Assembly: GCA_002335865.1 (NCBI GenBank)
Contig: DDCY01000033.1
Location: forward strand, 20,164 to 84,163
Length of the DNA: 64,000 nucleotides
DNA from: Saprospiraceae bacterium UBA1994
GTDB lineage: Bacteria > Bacteroidota > Bacteroidia > Chitinophagales > Saprospiraceae
Reading direction: 5' to 3'
Below are positions 37,394-47,422 of the stretch, in pieces (position 1 is the stretch's first letter; each line of letters starts with the position of its first letter). A program made the translations under genes and the position numbers. The notes below the pieces were generated by a model, which did no database searches, had not been told where the DNA came from, and worked only from the letters and a program-made list of their open reading frames with translations.

Positions 37394-39439
37394 TTATACT
37401 ATTTCTTTACATTTTACCATCGTGAGTATGGTTGCTATCGCCACAGTCTCTCCAGTTTCATCAAAAACATCAACAAGGAACTTCACTATACCTTTTTGGA
37501 AATCTTCATCTTCTTTTTTCTCCTGTATTATTTTCTCTTTAGCAGTAAGTCTAACACCAATTGTCATCCCTGCATATACTGGTTTAGTGAATCTACATTC
37601 ATCGATACCATAATTGAGTAATACGGGCCCTTTACCTGGATCCACAAATAATCCTGCTGCTGCACTTAGTATAAAATAACCGTGCGCTACCCTCTGTTCA
37701 AATGTAGTTCCTTCTAAAGATGTCGTATCTGTATGTGCATAGAAGTGATCCCATGAGACGTTACCAAAGTTGACAATATCTGTCTCAGTGATAGATCTCT
37801 TATGAGTGATAACAGTATCACCGATATGTATATCTTCAAAATGTTTACGGAAAGGATGCTGACCTGAATCTTTATACTTTCCTCCATATTGGTAGACACC
37901 TGTCACTTCAGTCAATGTTGAAGGTGATCCCTGTACTGCACATCTCTGCATATAATGCTTGACACCTCTGACGCCTCCCATCTCTTCTCCTCCGCCAGCT
38001 CTTCCTGGACCACCATGCACAAGTAGTGGCATTGGTGATCCATGGCCAGTGCTCTCTGGCGCAGATTCTCTATTGAGCACTAGAATACGTCCGTGATAAC
38101 TCGCCGCACCAAGTACATAATCTCTGGCGATTTTGTCATCGTACGTAGCTACAGAAGATACTAGTGATCCCTTACCCATTTTAGCCAATTGGATCGCATC
38201 ATCTAGTGTATCATAAGGCATGATAGTAGATACTGGACCAAAGGCTTCAATATCATGTACATCCGTATTTTTAAATGGGTCGTCTTGTCTCAAAAGTACT
38301 GGAGCCATATAAGCGCCATTAGGATTACTATCTCCGAATATATCCACTTGATCAAGATTACCGTATACCATTTGACTAGTTTGTAGCAGCTTGTTTATTT
38401 TCTCTTTAACTTCTGCAACTTGATCTTTTCCAGCTAAAGCTCCCATCTTCACTCCTTCTACTCTTGGATCTCCTACATTAGTTCTTTGAAGCGCTGCACC
38501 AAGTTGGATCTGTACATCTTCGATATAGTCTGCTGGTACGATGATACGTCTGATCGCTGTACATTTTTGACCAGACTTTACGGTCATCTCTCTTCTTACC
38601 TCCTTGAGGAAAAGAGTAAATTCTTCTGTGCCTGGAGCAGCATCTTTACCTAAGACAATACAGTTGAGCGAATCCGCTTCCATATTAAATGGTACTGCCT
38701 CTTCTATGATTCTAGGAGTAGACTTTAGCATTCGTCCAGTGATAGCAGACCCTGTAAATGTTACTACATCTTGAGAGATCACACTATCAAGTATGCCTCT
38801 ACCACTACCACAAATTAACTGTAATGCTCCTTCTGGCAATATTCCAGAAGCAATGATATCTCTTACCATTGCTTCCGTAAGAAATGATGTCACGGTAGCT
38901 GGCTTTACTATAGCTGGCATTCCTGCTAACCAATTTACTGCGCACTTTTCTAGCATTCCCCATATAGGGAAGTTGAATGCATTGATATGTATCGCTACGC
39001 CTTCTTTAGGCACCATGATATGCTGACCTACAAATGTCCCTTCTTTACTCAATCCAACTTGATCTCCATCTACGAGATATGGCTGATCAGAAAACTTTCG
39101 ACGTAGACTAGCATTAGCGAATAGATTTCCGATTCCTCCTTCGATATCAATCCAACTGTCCACTTTGGTAGCTCCAGTTTGATAGCTCATTGCGTAGTAT
39201 TTCTTACGTATGCCATGAAGGTACATCGCTAGCGCTTTAATCATCAAACCTCTCTCTTGAAAAGTCATCTTTCGCAACTTTGGCGAACCGACAGTTCTAC
39301 CATAGTGCATCATATCTGCAAAATCGAGTCCTTTACTACTAGCTATTGCGATCACTTCATTAGTAGATGCATCATATAGATTTTGACCATCTCCATCTCC
39401 AGTTATCCATTTTCCTAGTGCGTAGTTGCTTATTTTCAT
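37394..39439 (-). CDS. paaZ: PaaZ: oxepin-CoA hydrolase / 3-oxo-5,6-dehydrosuberyl-CoA semialdehyde dehydrogenase
   Basis: Bifunctional ring-opening enzyme of aerobic phenylacetate degradation. At 681 aa it matches E. coli PaaZ (681 aa). The N-terminal aldehyde dehydrogenase has NMEADSLN (Glu254) and SGQKCTAIRR (catalytic Cys293), and an ALDH end marked by STGHGSPMPLLVHGGPGRAG. The C-terminal MaoC-like hydratase has NVSWDHFYAHTDTT with the catalytic Asp/His. All key residues are present. Other bacteria use PaaZ without the complete pathway, for tropone-like shunts, so the substrate in this organism is inferred. The hydratase gene follows. Confidence 0.93.
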   Translation of the reverse strand: MKISNYALGKWITGDGDGQNLYDASTNEVIAIASSKGLDFADMMHYGRTVGSPKLRKMTFQERGLMIKALAMYLHGIRKKYYAMSYQTGATKVDSWIDIEGGIGNLFANASLRRKFSDQPYLVDGDQVGLSKEGTFVGQHIMVPKEGVAIHINAFNFPIWGMLEKCAVNWLAGMPAIVKPATVTSFLTEAMVRDIIASGILPEGALQLICGSGRGILDSVISQDVVTFTGSAITGRMLKSTPRIIEEAVPFNMEADSLNCIVLGKDAAPGTEEFTLFLKEVRREMTVKSGQKCTAIRRIIVPADYIEDVQIQLGAALQRTNVGDPRVEGVKMGALAGKDQVAEVKEKINKLLQTSQMVYGNLDQVDIFGDSNPNGAYMAPVLLRQDDPFKNTDVHDIEAFGPVSTIMPYDTLDDAIQLAKMGKGSLVSSVATYDDKIARDYVLGAASYHGRILVLNRESAPESTGHGSPMPLLVHGGPGRAGGGEEMGGVRGVKHYMQRCAVQGSPSTLTEVTGVYQYGGKYKDSGQHPFRKHFEDIHIGDTVITHKRSITETDIVNFGNVSWDHFYAHTDTTSLEGTTFEQRVAHGYFILSAAAGLFVDPGKGPVLLNYGIDECRFTKPVYAGMTIGVRLTAKEKIIQEKKEDEDFQKGIVKFLVDVFDETGETVAIATILTMVKCKEIV

Positions 39440-39446
39440 ATGCTAT

Positions 39447-40130
39447 TTATTCTTCCTCTGATGATCCAACATTAGATGTTGCTGTACTGGTGGTTTCTGA
39501 TTGTATTTTAACGTCTTCTGGCTTTGTAAAAAAGCGACGGTGAAACAGTAAGATAGCTATCACACCTACAGATATTGCAGCGTCAGCTACATTGAATACT
39601 GGTCTAAAAAACTCAAATGAACTACCACCCCATTTTGGCACCCATTCTGGCCATGTGGTCGTCACCATCGGAAAGTGAAACATATCAACCACTTTACCTT
39701 GAAGGAATGGAGCATATCCACCGGACTCAGGCATAAACTGTGCTACAGGTCCATGAAATGACGACGCAGAAAATATCAAACCATACACCATACTGTCAAT
39801 AATATTACCAATAGCCCCTGCGATTATGAGAGAGAAGCATACTATTAGCCACTTAGACTCTTTTACTTGTACTAGACCCTTGATAATATATCCTAATAGA
39901 CCTACCATCAGTATCCGGAATATAGATAAGGCGTACTTTCCAGCGGCTCCACCCATCTCAAGTCCAAAAGCCATTCCCTTATTCTCTACGAAATGAATGC
40001 GTGCCCAATCTTGCCCAAACATCTTGAATCCTTCTCCTATTGGATAAGTCAATTTGATGTGAACTTTGAGCCATTGATCTATGATCAATACGACTATAAT
40101 GGTAAAAAATATTAGTGTTGTTCTTTTCAA
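39447..40130 (-). CDS. lspA: Lipoprotein signal peptidase
   Basis: Inner-membrane aspartyl protease that removes signal peptides from prolipoproteins. The 227-aa chain has four hydrophobic helices and the Asp pair in GNIIDSMVYG and FNVADAAISVGV. The family motif MAFGLEMGG (usual N.GAAF form diverged) follows FVENKG. It is longer than the E. coli enzyme (164 aa) through a loop between the Asp motifs (about 120-180) and a charged C-terminal tail; loop forms are common in this phylum. Start is TTG 40130, since no ATG exists before residue 37. It lies 7 bases before paaZ, a probable fortuitous operon. Confidence 0.93.
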   Translation of the reverse strand: MKRTTLIFFTIIVVLIIDQWLKVHIKLTYPIGEGFKMFGQDWARIHFVENKGMAFGLEMGGAAGKYALSIFRILMVGLLGYIIKGLVQVKESKWLIVCFSLIIAGAIGNIIDSMVYGLIFSASSFHGPVAQFMPESGGYAPFLQGKVVDMFHFPMVTTTWPEWVPKWGGSSFEFFRPVFNVADAAISVGVIAILLFHRRFFTKPEDVKIQSETTSTATSNVGSSEEE

Positions 40131-40277
40131 AATATCTTCTCTACTTTAGTATAATCCAATCTTATAACGTTTCTAATATCGCAAGGGTTGCTATAAGCAG
40201 TAAAAGTAGGAATAATTTAGAGAGTTAGCGAAAACCAAAGTATTCGTAAGCCGTCCTCAGTACCACTAACAATACTG

Positions 40278-40781
40278 CTACAGATCCAACTTACCATAAT
40301 ACGCAGTATCAATATCCTTCACCATCTTAGTGAAATAGGTGATCTGACCAGTATGATAGCTAAAATGCTCACTTACATGGAATAAAATGCTGACTCCACT
40401 CTCATTAAAGTGTTTCTGTATGGTCTTGACTTCTAAAAGATCTTTATCTACTATACGACCTAATGAGGCATCTAAATCATGCATTATGATATTAAGTTGA
40501 TTCAGAAGAACTTTCCTAGGTAAAGATCCCTCTTCACTAAATTCCAAACTACGTCGTCTTACATCATGCTGTCCATCCAAGCCGTGCATAATCCACTGAC
40601 GTACATTTCCACAAAGATGTAACACAAGATTTCCAACTGTATTTGTATTAGAATTGGCTTTATGCCAAATCTGTTCTTCTGTCAATTCAAATAGACATTG
40701 TCTTATACGAGGAATAGATTCATCGATAATATGTTTTCGACTTGCAGCAACGATCGCTTTTTTATATTGGAATATTGACAT
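40278..40781 (-). CDS. DinB-superfamily (DUF1572-like) protein
   Basis: A 167-aa helical-bundle protein. Features fit DinB/DUF1572 proteins: TNTVGNLVLHLCGNVRQWI near 45-63 and HVSEHFSYHTGQITYFTKMV near 136-155, with His residues in metal-binding positions. The family binds metal or thiol cofactors, with varied or unknown roles. Standalone minus-strand gene between lspA and hflX. Confidence 0.75.
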   Translation of the reverse strand: MSIFQYKKAIVAASRKHIIDESIPRIRQCLFELTEEQIWHKANSNTNTVGNLVLHLCGNVRQWIMHGLDGQHDVRRRSLEFSEEGSLPRKVLLNQLNIIMHDLDASLGRIVDKDLLEVKTIQKHFNESGVSILFHVSEHFSYHTGQITYFTKMVKDIDTAYYGKLDL

Positions 40782-40865
40782 TTTTGCGTGGCATTTGTAT
40801 TGTTAAAATCGAATTGGTGAAATGCACATTTCGTCATTGATATTTTTCTCTGGAAAAACCAGAAA

Positions 40866-42080
40866 CTACCATGTCTTAGTTTTGTAAGGATAAACTTTAT
40901 TGTACTCTAGATCAATCATCTCAGTCAATTTTACTCTTAACTGATCTACGTTTTCTTTAGTAACCGCAGAAATAAAGATATTATCATTCTCATAATTATT
41001 CTTGAGGTTTTGTTTGAGTTCTGCAATGATCTCAGACTTCACTTCATCTTCTAAGAATTCGTCAAAATATCTCTTCTTGTACAGATCGATTTTATTGAAA
41101 ACTAAAAGTGTCGGTTTATCTGTCACACCTAATTCTTGCAGCGTAACTCTTACGGTCTTGAGGTGATCTTCGAACTGTGGATGAGCTATATCTACTAAAT
41201 GCACAAGAACATCACTTTCTCTTACTTCATCTAATGTAGACTTAAAGCTCTCGATCAAATGGTGAGGCAGCTTACGGATAAACCCTACAGTATCAGAAAG
41301 TAAGAATGGCATAGTACCAAAAACAACTTTTCTTACAGTGGTATCTAATGTAGCAAACAGCTTATTTTCTGCGAATACTTGAGATTTACTAAGTCTATTC
41401 ATAAGAGTGGACTTACCTGCGTTGGTATATCCTACTAGTGCCACTCGAATGAGTGTCCCACGATTTTTACGTTGTGTGGCATTTTGTTGATCTATCTTTT
41501 CAAGATCCTTTTTTAGTTTAGATATTTTGTCTCTTACAATACGTCTATCCGTTTCTATCTCCATCTCTCCAGGACCTCTCATACCTATACCACCCTTCTG
41601 TCTCTCCAAGTGATCCCAAAGTCCTCTCAATCTTGGTAGCATATATTGTGTCTGAGCTAATTCTACTTGAGTCTTGGCCTGAGCTGTCTGTGCTCTACTG
41701 GCGAATATATCTAGTATCAATGTGCTTCGATCTACGATTTTCACTTTGAGCTCTTCCTCTAGTATACTTGCCTGCTTACCCGTAAGATCATCATCAAATA
41801 TTACTAGCGTAATATCTTCGTTACGCTCAATATATTCAGCGATCTCTTGTAACTTACCCTTTCCTACAAATGTACGTCCATCAGGATGCTGCAGTTTCTG
41901 AGTGACACGCTTCTTTATCTCTGCACCAGCAGTTTTAGCCAAGAATTCCAACTCATCGAGATGCTCTTTGGCCTGTTCCTCAGTGTATTGCTTAGTTATC
42001 ACTCCAACCAATATGGCGTATTCTGTTTTTCTCTTGAGGCCTTTTACTCTTTCTTTACCTATTTTCCAATTATCACTCAT
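40866..42080 (-). CDS. hflX: Ribosome-associated GTPase HflX
   Basis: GTPase that splits stalled or heat-damaged 70S ribosomes. Start placed at ATG 42080 (MSDNWKIGKERVK), giving 404 aa. An upstream ATG at 42137 adds 19 residues without family likeness. The N-terminal HflX domain includes the glycine-rich RQKGGIGMRGPGEMEIETDR. The G domain has G1 VALVGYTNAGKST, G3 LLSDTVGFIRKLPHHLIESF and G4 FNKIDLYKK. It is a normal long form. No hfq neighbour (not expected in Bacteroidota). Confidence 0.94.
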   Translation of the reverse strand: MSDNWKIGKERVKGLKRKTEYAILVGVITKQYTEEQAKEHLDELEFLAKTAGAEIKKRVTQKLQHPDGRTFVGKGKLQEIAEYIERNEDITLVIFDDDLTGKQASILEEELKVKIVDRSTLILDIFASRAQTAQAKTQVELAQTQYMLPRLRGLWDHLERQKGGIGMRGPGEMEIETDRRIVRDKISKLKKDLEKIDQQNATQRKNRGTLIRVALVGYTNAGKSTLMNRLSKSQVFAENKLFATLDTTVRKVVFGTMPFLLSDTVGFIRKLPHHLIESFKSTLDEVRESDVLVHLVDIAHPQFEDHLKTVRVTLQELGVTDKPTLLVFNKIDLYKKRYFDEFLEDEVKSEIIAELKQNLKNNYENDNIFISAVTKENVDQLRVKLTEMIDLEYNKVYPYKTKTW

Positions 42081-42242
42081 AATTCTTATTTCCTTTTTAA
42101 TAAAATGCAGTAAACCAATTTTTCCTACAAAAAGCATTAATTCCTATAGTATTATGGTTTTAACCATCAATAAGAAATCCATCGACTATTACATAGTGAA
42201 TGAAGCTAATATAATTAGTTGCATTTTCAATATTAAACGGTA

Positions 42243-43382
42243 TTACTCTTCTATCCACTTATTAGCATCTAATCTCACTTTATCTTTCCACAACTCAAAG
42301 TGCAATTTATTTTCAGTCGAATCTACGCTGCCTAGCACTGTGTTTTTTTCGACTCTATTACCCACACTAACTATGACATTATTCATCTTAGCATAGACAC
42401 TATAGTAGTCACCATGTTGTAAGATAATCATCCTTCCAAATCCACTCACATCTTTGACACTAACCACTCTACCTGGAGCTATAGAAATAACCCTTGCTCC
42501 TTTTGCTACAGATAAAGATATAGTACTGGTCTTATCTTCATCACTAATTGAGAAATTTTCTATATATCCATTGGTGATAGGGAGCATTATTTTTCCTTTG
42601 ACAATCACAGGATTAGATTCATTGGACTTACCTCTATCTGAACCTATTTTCACCCCAGATAGTTCGTTTATTACTCTAGACTCTATCGCTTGATTAAGAG
42701 ATTCTCGAGCCTCTTTAATCACTAATAGTTGACTTTGAAGTATCGTTTTATCCTTTTGAAGCTCTTTGATTAGTTCGTTTTGCTGTTCGATCCTTTTTTG
42801 CAGTTCGCTATTTTGCTGCTGTTGTTCTTGGATAAGAGCTGAATTTTCTAGAGCGTGCTTTTTAATCTCTTTATTTTTCTGAGCTACTATTTTCCGTATT
42901 GACTCTATCTCCTTTATCTTGGATTCACGATATGTATCGAACTGTCGATAATAATTCCATCGAAGAAATGCTTTATTTATATTACTTGTTGAAAAGATAG
43001 TAATCCATTTGCTTCCTATAAGCCTCCGTACGTACTTAGAACGCAGTAATATAGCATATTGATCTTTAATACTCTTCACTCTCTGTGTGAGACTATCAAG
43101 AGTAGCAAGATTAAATTCTATTTCAAATTCTGCAGCTGATATTGATTGTTTTATATTATTGAGTAGTGTATTTCTTTGATCAATCTGACCACGCAGTGCT
43201 ACTAAAGTTGCTATGCCTTTCTGCCTATCGGCCTCACTACTAGCTATAAGATCATCTGTAGCTTCTATTGATTCTATAACTTGCATACGCTCTTGCTCTA
43301 GCTGCTCGCGGTCTTGAGCCGAAAGAGTAATTGAAATAATACAACAAAACAAAAAAAGTAGTATTAGTTTACAACCTTTCAT
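42243..43382 (-). CDS. EnvC-like murein hydrolase activator (degenerate M23)
   Basis: A 379-aa periplasmic protein from ATG 43382, with a signal peptide ending near ITLSAQ. An upstream ATG at 43430 is in frame but adds 16 residues and overlaps the DUF4292 stop further. Two long coiled-coil stretches (about 25-260, Gln/Glu/Lys rich) precede a C-terminal LytM/M23 fold: GRVVSVKDVSGFGRMIILQH, YYSVYAKMNNVIV and KLHFELWKD. The catalytic histidines of active M23 enzymes are replaced (YAH is YAK, the HxH is K-L-H), so it should activate amidases as EnvC does rather than cut itself. Operon order is TPR - DUF4292 - EnvC-like. Confidence 0.85.
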   Translation of the reverse strand: MKGCKLILLFLFCCIISITLSAQDREQLEQERMQVIESIEATDDLIASSEADRQKGIATLVALRGQIDQRNTLLNNIKQSISAAEFEIEFNLATLDSLTQRVKSIKDQYAILLRSKYVRRLIGSKWITIFSTSNINKAFLRWNYYRQFDTYRESKIKEIESIRKIVAQKNKEIKKHALENSALIQEQQQQNSELQKRIEQQNELIKELQKDKTILQSQLLVIKEARESLNQAIESRVINELSGVKIGSDRGKSNESNPVIVKGKIMLPITNGYIENFSISDEDKTSTISLSVAKGARVISIAPGRVVSVKDVSGFGRMIILQHGDYYSVYAKMNNVIVSVGNRVEKNTVLGSVDSTENKLHFELWKDKVRLDANKWIEE

Positions 43383-44130
43383 AATGCGAAGGAATAGAAA
43401 ATTTGATGGCTCTTGGTTTATTAATCTCAAACTCTTTGAGTTTTAACTGAAGAGAAGCCGTTTCAGTCTTACTATAAGGTATTATGTACCTTCTTTCAAA
43501 TGGTATTTTACCAAAGTCTTCCACCTCTCTATAATCTAGATATTGAATATCCAGATCACGATTTCGTCTATCGTTGATGAGTATTCGCTGCAGAAGTAAT
43601 TGATAAGGATCTAGACTGTAAATAAGCTTGAAATCACCGCTTACGCCGCTTACTAGATGTACCGATTTCGTTTGTTTTACTTTGGTGAATGCGCTGTCTG
43701 GAAGGATTACATTGCCAAACATCATTTGTTGCATATCTTCAAATCCAGCATCCAACTTATAGTTATAAATCAGGTCCTCTAAACGGCCTTCATCAAAGGA
43801 TCTATCTAGTCGATAAATTATTTGAAATGAATCCGGAGTAATCTGTGCCCTGACTGCCTCTACACCAAATTTCTTTACCATGATCCATATTACGCTGTCG
43901 CGCTTCATCCGCAGATACATAGATCCTCCTACCTTCTCTGATGGTGAATCTATATTGATACCTGCTTTTGAAATAAGCCAATCCCAACTTACATTTCTAT
44001 CTTCTAGAGACTGTATGATCTCACCATCACTATAAAAAGGAGCAGGACCAGAAATGATTAATTTTTTAGCATTACAAGCGCTTAAAAGCAACACAATTCC
44101 AAGTATTACGGTTAATGTATATGGTTTCAT
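43369..44130 (-). CDS. DUF4292 lipoprotein
   Basis: A 253-aa lipoprotein: lipobox LLSAC (Cys19) after a hydrophobic start. The body has SPSEKVGGSMYLRMKRDSVI and ILINDRRNRDLDIQYLDYRE, matching DUF4292, a Bacteroidota family distantly like LolA/LolB-fold proteins. It sits between the TPR and EnvC-like genes, overlapping the EnvC-like region by 14 bases, and is co-translated. A role in outer-membrane biogenesis is inferred, not shown. Confidence 0.83.
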   Translation of the reverse strand: MKPYTLTVILGIVLLLSACNAKKLIISGPAPFYSDGEIIQSLEDRNVSWDWLISKAGINIDSPSEKVGGSMYLRMKRDSVIWIMVKKFGVEAVRAQITPDSFQIIYRLDRSFDEGRLEDLIYNYKLDAGFEDMQQMMFGNVILPDSAFTKVKQTKSVHLVSGVSGDFKLIYSLDPYQLLLQRILINDRRNRDLDIQYLDYREVEDFGKIPFERRYIIPYSKTETASLQLKLKEFEINKPRAIKFSIPSHYERL

Positions 44131-44141
44131 AAGGCGGATAA

Positions 44142-45632
44142 TTATAGAGAGCCTTTGGCTATTTTAGCCGCGAGATTTGGATTAAGATATCCAAGCTTTT
44201 CTGCTTGTTTCCAATATTCTATTGCTTTTACATTATCACCTTTGAGAGAAGCTAGATCACCTAAAAGTTCTACAGATTGTGGGTCTTGGCCCATAGACCA
44301 TTCAATAGATATCGACAAATGTTTAGCTGCAGCATCATACCTGTTTTGTTTCATAGCGAGTCTTGCTCTCTGATTCTCCACATTGGCCTTGTGGTATAGA
44401 TCTTTACCAGCGATCATCTGAGCATCTTGAAGATAATCTACCACTTCATCGAGTTGACTTGATGATATCTTAGCACTCGCGTATAGATAGTAAGCAGAAG
44501 CTTTGTTAGGAAATAAGTCCATTGCATCCTCTGATCTAGTTGCCATTGTGGTATAATCGCCTTTTTGACCATATGCAATTATCAATTGCTCCCATACGGT
44601 GTAAACATTATCATTTAGAGTGATCGTCTTTTCGTACTGCTCTATAGCCTTATCTATATTTCCTAGTCCATTAAAAATATCAGCGTACATAGCATGTACC
44701 TTAGCTTCATTAGGATGTAACTGTACAAGTGTCTTTCCTATCTTGAGAAGTGGAACTCCTAGTTCAGGCTCAGATCCTAATCTTTCTACATAAGGTATCA
44801 TTTCTAAGATTTTTTTATCCATTGGAATCTTATCACTTTCTATCAAGGGCTGTAATGCACTGAGATATCCTTTTTCATCTTTTAGATTATCAGGATTATC
44901 TAGCATAGCTAGATTAGCTGAAGCGTCTTCTGGGTCTAACTGCAATATTTCTCTATATACTTTCCTAGCGTCTTTGTCATTGCCTTGATTCTTGTAGTAT
45001 GACGCTAAATTATATCTATATCTCATTGTCTCTGGATACATTGCAACTAGCTTTTTAAGGACTTTTATTACTTCTTTTGACTTTCCATTTTCATCTAATA
45101 TATCTACTTTTCTAAGTGCAATTTCTTCACTAAATCCAAGCAGAGTCTCTAGCTGATCAAAAGTCGTAATCGCCTTATTATAGTTTCCAGTTCGTAAGTG
45201 AGCTCTCGCCAGTAAATCATAATATTTCGTCTCTTCCGGTTGCAGCACTATCAACCTATCCAATGCTCTAACTGCTTCTGTCATCTGATTAGATTCCAAA
45301 TATAGATTACCTAGAAGAAGATTGTAAAACACATTATTTGGAGAACCATTGACTGCCTTCTTTCCATGCTTAATAGCCGAAGGTAGGTCATTAAGTGAAC
45401 CGTAGACTTGTGCCATTTGAAAGTTGAGTCCGGGATTACGACTATCTTTCTTGTATATATCCTTAAGTATCTTGATAGCTACATCATACTTGCCTACCAT
45501 GATTTGGATATTGGCATCCATAAATGATTGCTCAAGGGTAACTTTCTCTTCTGTCCATCCATTATTGACATTCTTCTGCGCAGTAATAGATATTGATAAT
45601 AAGAATGTAAAAACTAAGTGGTAAATCTTCAT
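44142..45632 (-). CDS. Secreted TPR protein, first gene of the EnvC operon
   Basis: A 496-aa protein with a Sec signal (cleavage near SISITAQ, residue 19). About ten tetratricopeptide repeats run from 35 to 490, such as KYDVAIKILKDIYKKDSRNP, DLPSAIKHGKKAVNGSPNNV, QMTEAVRALDRLIVLQPEE and NIDKAIEQYEKTITLNDNVY. It ends in a Sel1-like repeat (DNVKAIEYWKQAEKLGYLNP). This TPR - DUF4292 - EnvC-like order is a recurring Bacteroidota arrangement. A scaffold role in envelope division or assembly is inferred. Confidence 0.87.
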   Translation of the reverse strand: MKIYHLVFTFLLSISITAQKNVNNGWTEEKVTLEQSFMDANIQIMVGKYDVAIKILKDIYKKDSRNPGLNFQMAQVYGSLNDLPSAIKHGKKAVNGSPNNVFYNLLLGNLYLESNQMTEAVRALDRLIVLQPEETKYYDLLARAHLRTGNYNKAITTFDQLETLLGFSEEIALRKVDILDENGKSKEVIKVLKKLVAMYPETMRYRYNLASYYKNQGNDKDARKVYREILQLDPEDASANLAMLDNPDNLKDEKGYLSALQPLIESDKIPMDKKILEMIPYVERLGSEPELGVPLLKIGKTLVQLHPNEAKVHAMYADIFNGLGNIDKAIEQYEKTITLNDNVYTVWEQLIIAYGQKGDYTTMATRSEDAMDLFPNKASAYYLYASAKISSSQLDEVVDYLQDAQMIAGKDLYHKANVENQRARLAMKQNRYDAAAKHLSISIEWSMGQDPQSVELLGDLASLKGDNVKAIEYWKQAEKLGYLNPNLAAKIAKGSL

Positions 45633-45973
45633 TTAGTACTAATGTTATGTAATGCAAGGTAAAGATATGGTATTACTTAGCATAGTATTGAAGAATGAAG
45701 CCATGATTTAAGTTCAAGTTCAAGTATCAAAGTCATACAATAAACGTGTAAATATGAGCTTCGTAACTTATGAATTGAGTAATTTACAAAAGCTAATCAA
45801 CTGACTTTCCTCATGGGAAGATTCCAGAAATTCGATACTTAATGATTAAATCCCTAAGTATATCAATTTGTTTGAACTTGAAATTAAGCTTGAATTTGCT
45901 AATCGGAATCCATCTGATTGCTGCAAGAACTACATTCTCACTCCGACTTCGAGCATTTGCTGCACAACACGTT
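45633..45973. other. Intergenic region between the TPR and pyk genes
   Basis: A 341-base spacer between same-strand genes. There is a short tandem TTCAAG repeat near 45710-45725. I see no gene, no convincing terminator and no promoter match. Confidence 0.4.
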
Positions 45974-47422
45974 CTAGTCTACAATAGAAATCTTAAGCAT
46001 ATTAGTTCGAAAGCGTTTATGTAACGGCATGGCTGCAGTATTGACTACGATATCACCTTCCTTTACTTTCTTCTTTTCTTTGAGTATTTGAGCAAGATCC
46101 TTAACAGTCTCATCTGTAGTAGAGAATTTATCATAATGAAAGCATTTTACACCCCATAAAAGGTTAAGTGTAGCTAACATTTCTTCTTTCGGTGAAAATA
46201 TAAATATTGGACATGAAGGCCTATAACTTGACATTTTAAAAGCTGTATACCCGGATACTGTTATTCCTATGAGCCCTTCAGCATCAATTTCCTCTGCAAG
46301 TTTGGAAGCAGTAAGACATATTTTATCTGATAGGTAGGTAGGGCTATCTTCTGAGGCTTTTGGCCTCTTACCATGAATTTCATATGATTTCTCAGTCTCA
46401 AAGATAATCTTATTCATAGCCTCTACTACTTTTACCGGATGCGCTCCTACAGATGTCTCTCCAGATAACATTACTGCATCTGTGCCATCTAATACAGCAT
46501 TGGCTACATCTGTGATTTCAGCTCTAGTTGGGCTAGGACTGGTAATCATACTCTCCATCATCTGAGTCGCTACGATTACTGGCTTACCTTTCTGAATACA
46601 TCTTTTGATAATCATCTTTTGGATACTTGGTAGTTTTTCCATGGCTACTTCCACACCTAAATCTCCTCTAGCTATCATAATAGCATCTGTCGCCTTGATG
46701 ATAGACTTTATGTTAGTAATTGCCTCAGGCTTTTCTATTTTTGCTATGACTTTAGCCGAGTGTCCTGCATCTGCAATTTTCTTTTGTAAGTCGGTAATAT
46801 CTTTTCCTTTACGGACAAATGACAATGCGATCCAATTAATAGGCTGAGTTAGCATAAATTCAAGATCTTCAAGATCCTTCTCCGTTAAAGACGGTTGCGA
46901 TATCTTAGTATCAGGAAGGTTTACCCCTTTATTAGATGATAATATGCCACCATACATTACTTCTAGTTTCACTTGTGAATTTCCATCTGTCGCATGTACT
47001 TTTAGTTCGAGCTTACCATCATCTATCAGTACCTTTTCTCCTACTTGTACGTCTTGTGGAAACTGTTCATAGCTCATGTAAATCTGCTTCATGGTACCCA
47101 CGCACTTTTTAGAAGTGAACGTGAGCATATCTCCAGGCTTGATCTCTAACCTATTATCTTTTATCTCACCTACTCGAAGCTTAGGACCTTGCAAATCACC
47201 CAATATACCTATGTGTTGCCTATAAGTCTTGTTGATTTCTACGATTCTTTCTATCACAGCTTGATGGTCCTCGTGCTTACCATGAGAAAAATTAAGACGA
47301 AAAACATCAACACCAGCTTTTACCAAATCTAGCAATCGCTTTTTGCTACTAGATGCTGGACCAAGAGTCGCTATGATCTTCGTCTTCTGTATGTCTACTA
47401 CTTTGATGAGTTTATTAGTCAA
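45974..47422 (-). CDS. pyk: Pyruvate kinase
   Basis: Converts phosphoenolpyruvate and ADP to pyruvate and ATP in glycolysis. The 482-aa protein has IIATLGPASSSKKRLLDLVK near 17, FRLNFSHG, SFVRKGKDI, the catalytic AKIEKPEA, MIARGDLGVEVA and PVIVATQMMESM in the barrel, then a C-terminal allosteric domain with TVSGYTAFKMSSYRPSCPIF. Start is TTG 47422, the only candidate between the upstream in-frame stop and the first strand. It is divergent from acpP across a 491-base spacer with a 31-base palindrome. Confidence 0.95.
   Translation of the reverse strand: MTNKLIKVVDIQKTKIIATLGPASSSKKRLLDLVKAGVDVFRLNFSHGKHEDHQAVIERIVEINKTYRQHIGILGDLQGPKLRVGEIKDNRLEIKPGDMLTFTSKKCVGTMKQIYMSYEQFPQDVQVGEKVLIDDGKLELKVHATDGNSQVKLEVMYGGILSSNKGVNLPDTKISQPSLTEKDLEDLEFMLTQPINWIALSFVRKGKDITDLQKKIADAGHSAKVIAKIEKPEAITNIKSIIKATDAIMIARGDLGVEVAMEKLPSIQKMIIKRCIQKGKPVIVATQMMESMITSPSPTRAEITDVANAVLDGTDAVMLSGETSVGAHPVKVVEAMNKIIFETEKSYEIHGKRPKASEDSPTYLSDKICLTASKLAEEIDAEGLIGITVSGYTAFKMSSYRPSCPIFIFSPKEEMLATLNLLWGVKCFHYDKFSTTDETVKDLAQILKEKKKVKEGDIVVNTAAMPLHKRFRTNMLKISIVD

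Noticed and set aside
45842..46024. 60-codon ORF before pyk
   Set aside because: No conserved features and overlaps the end of pyk on the opposite strand.
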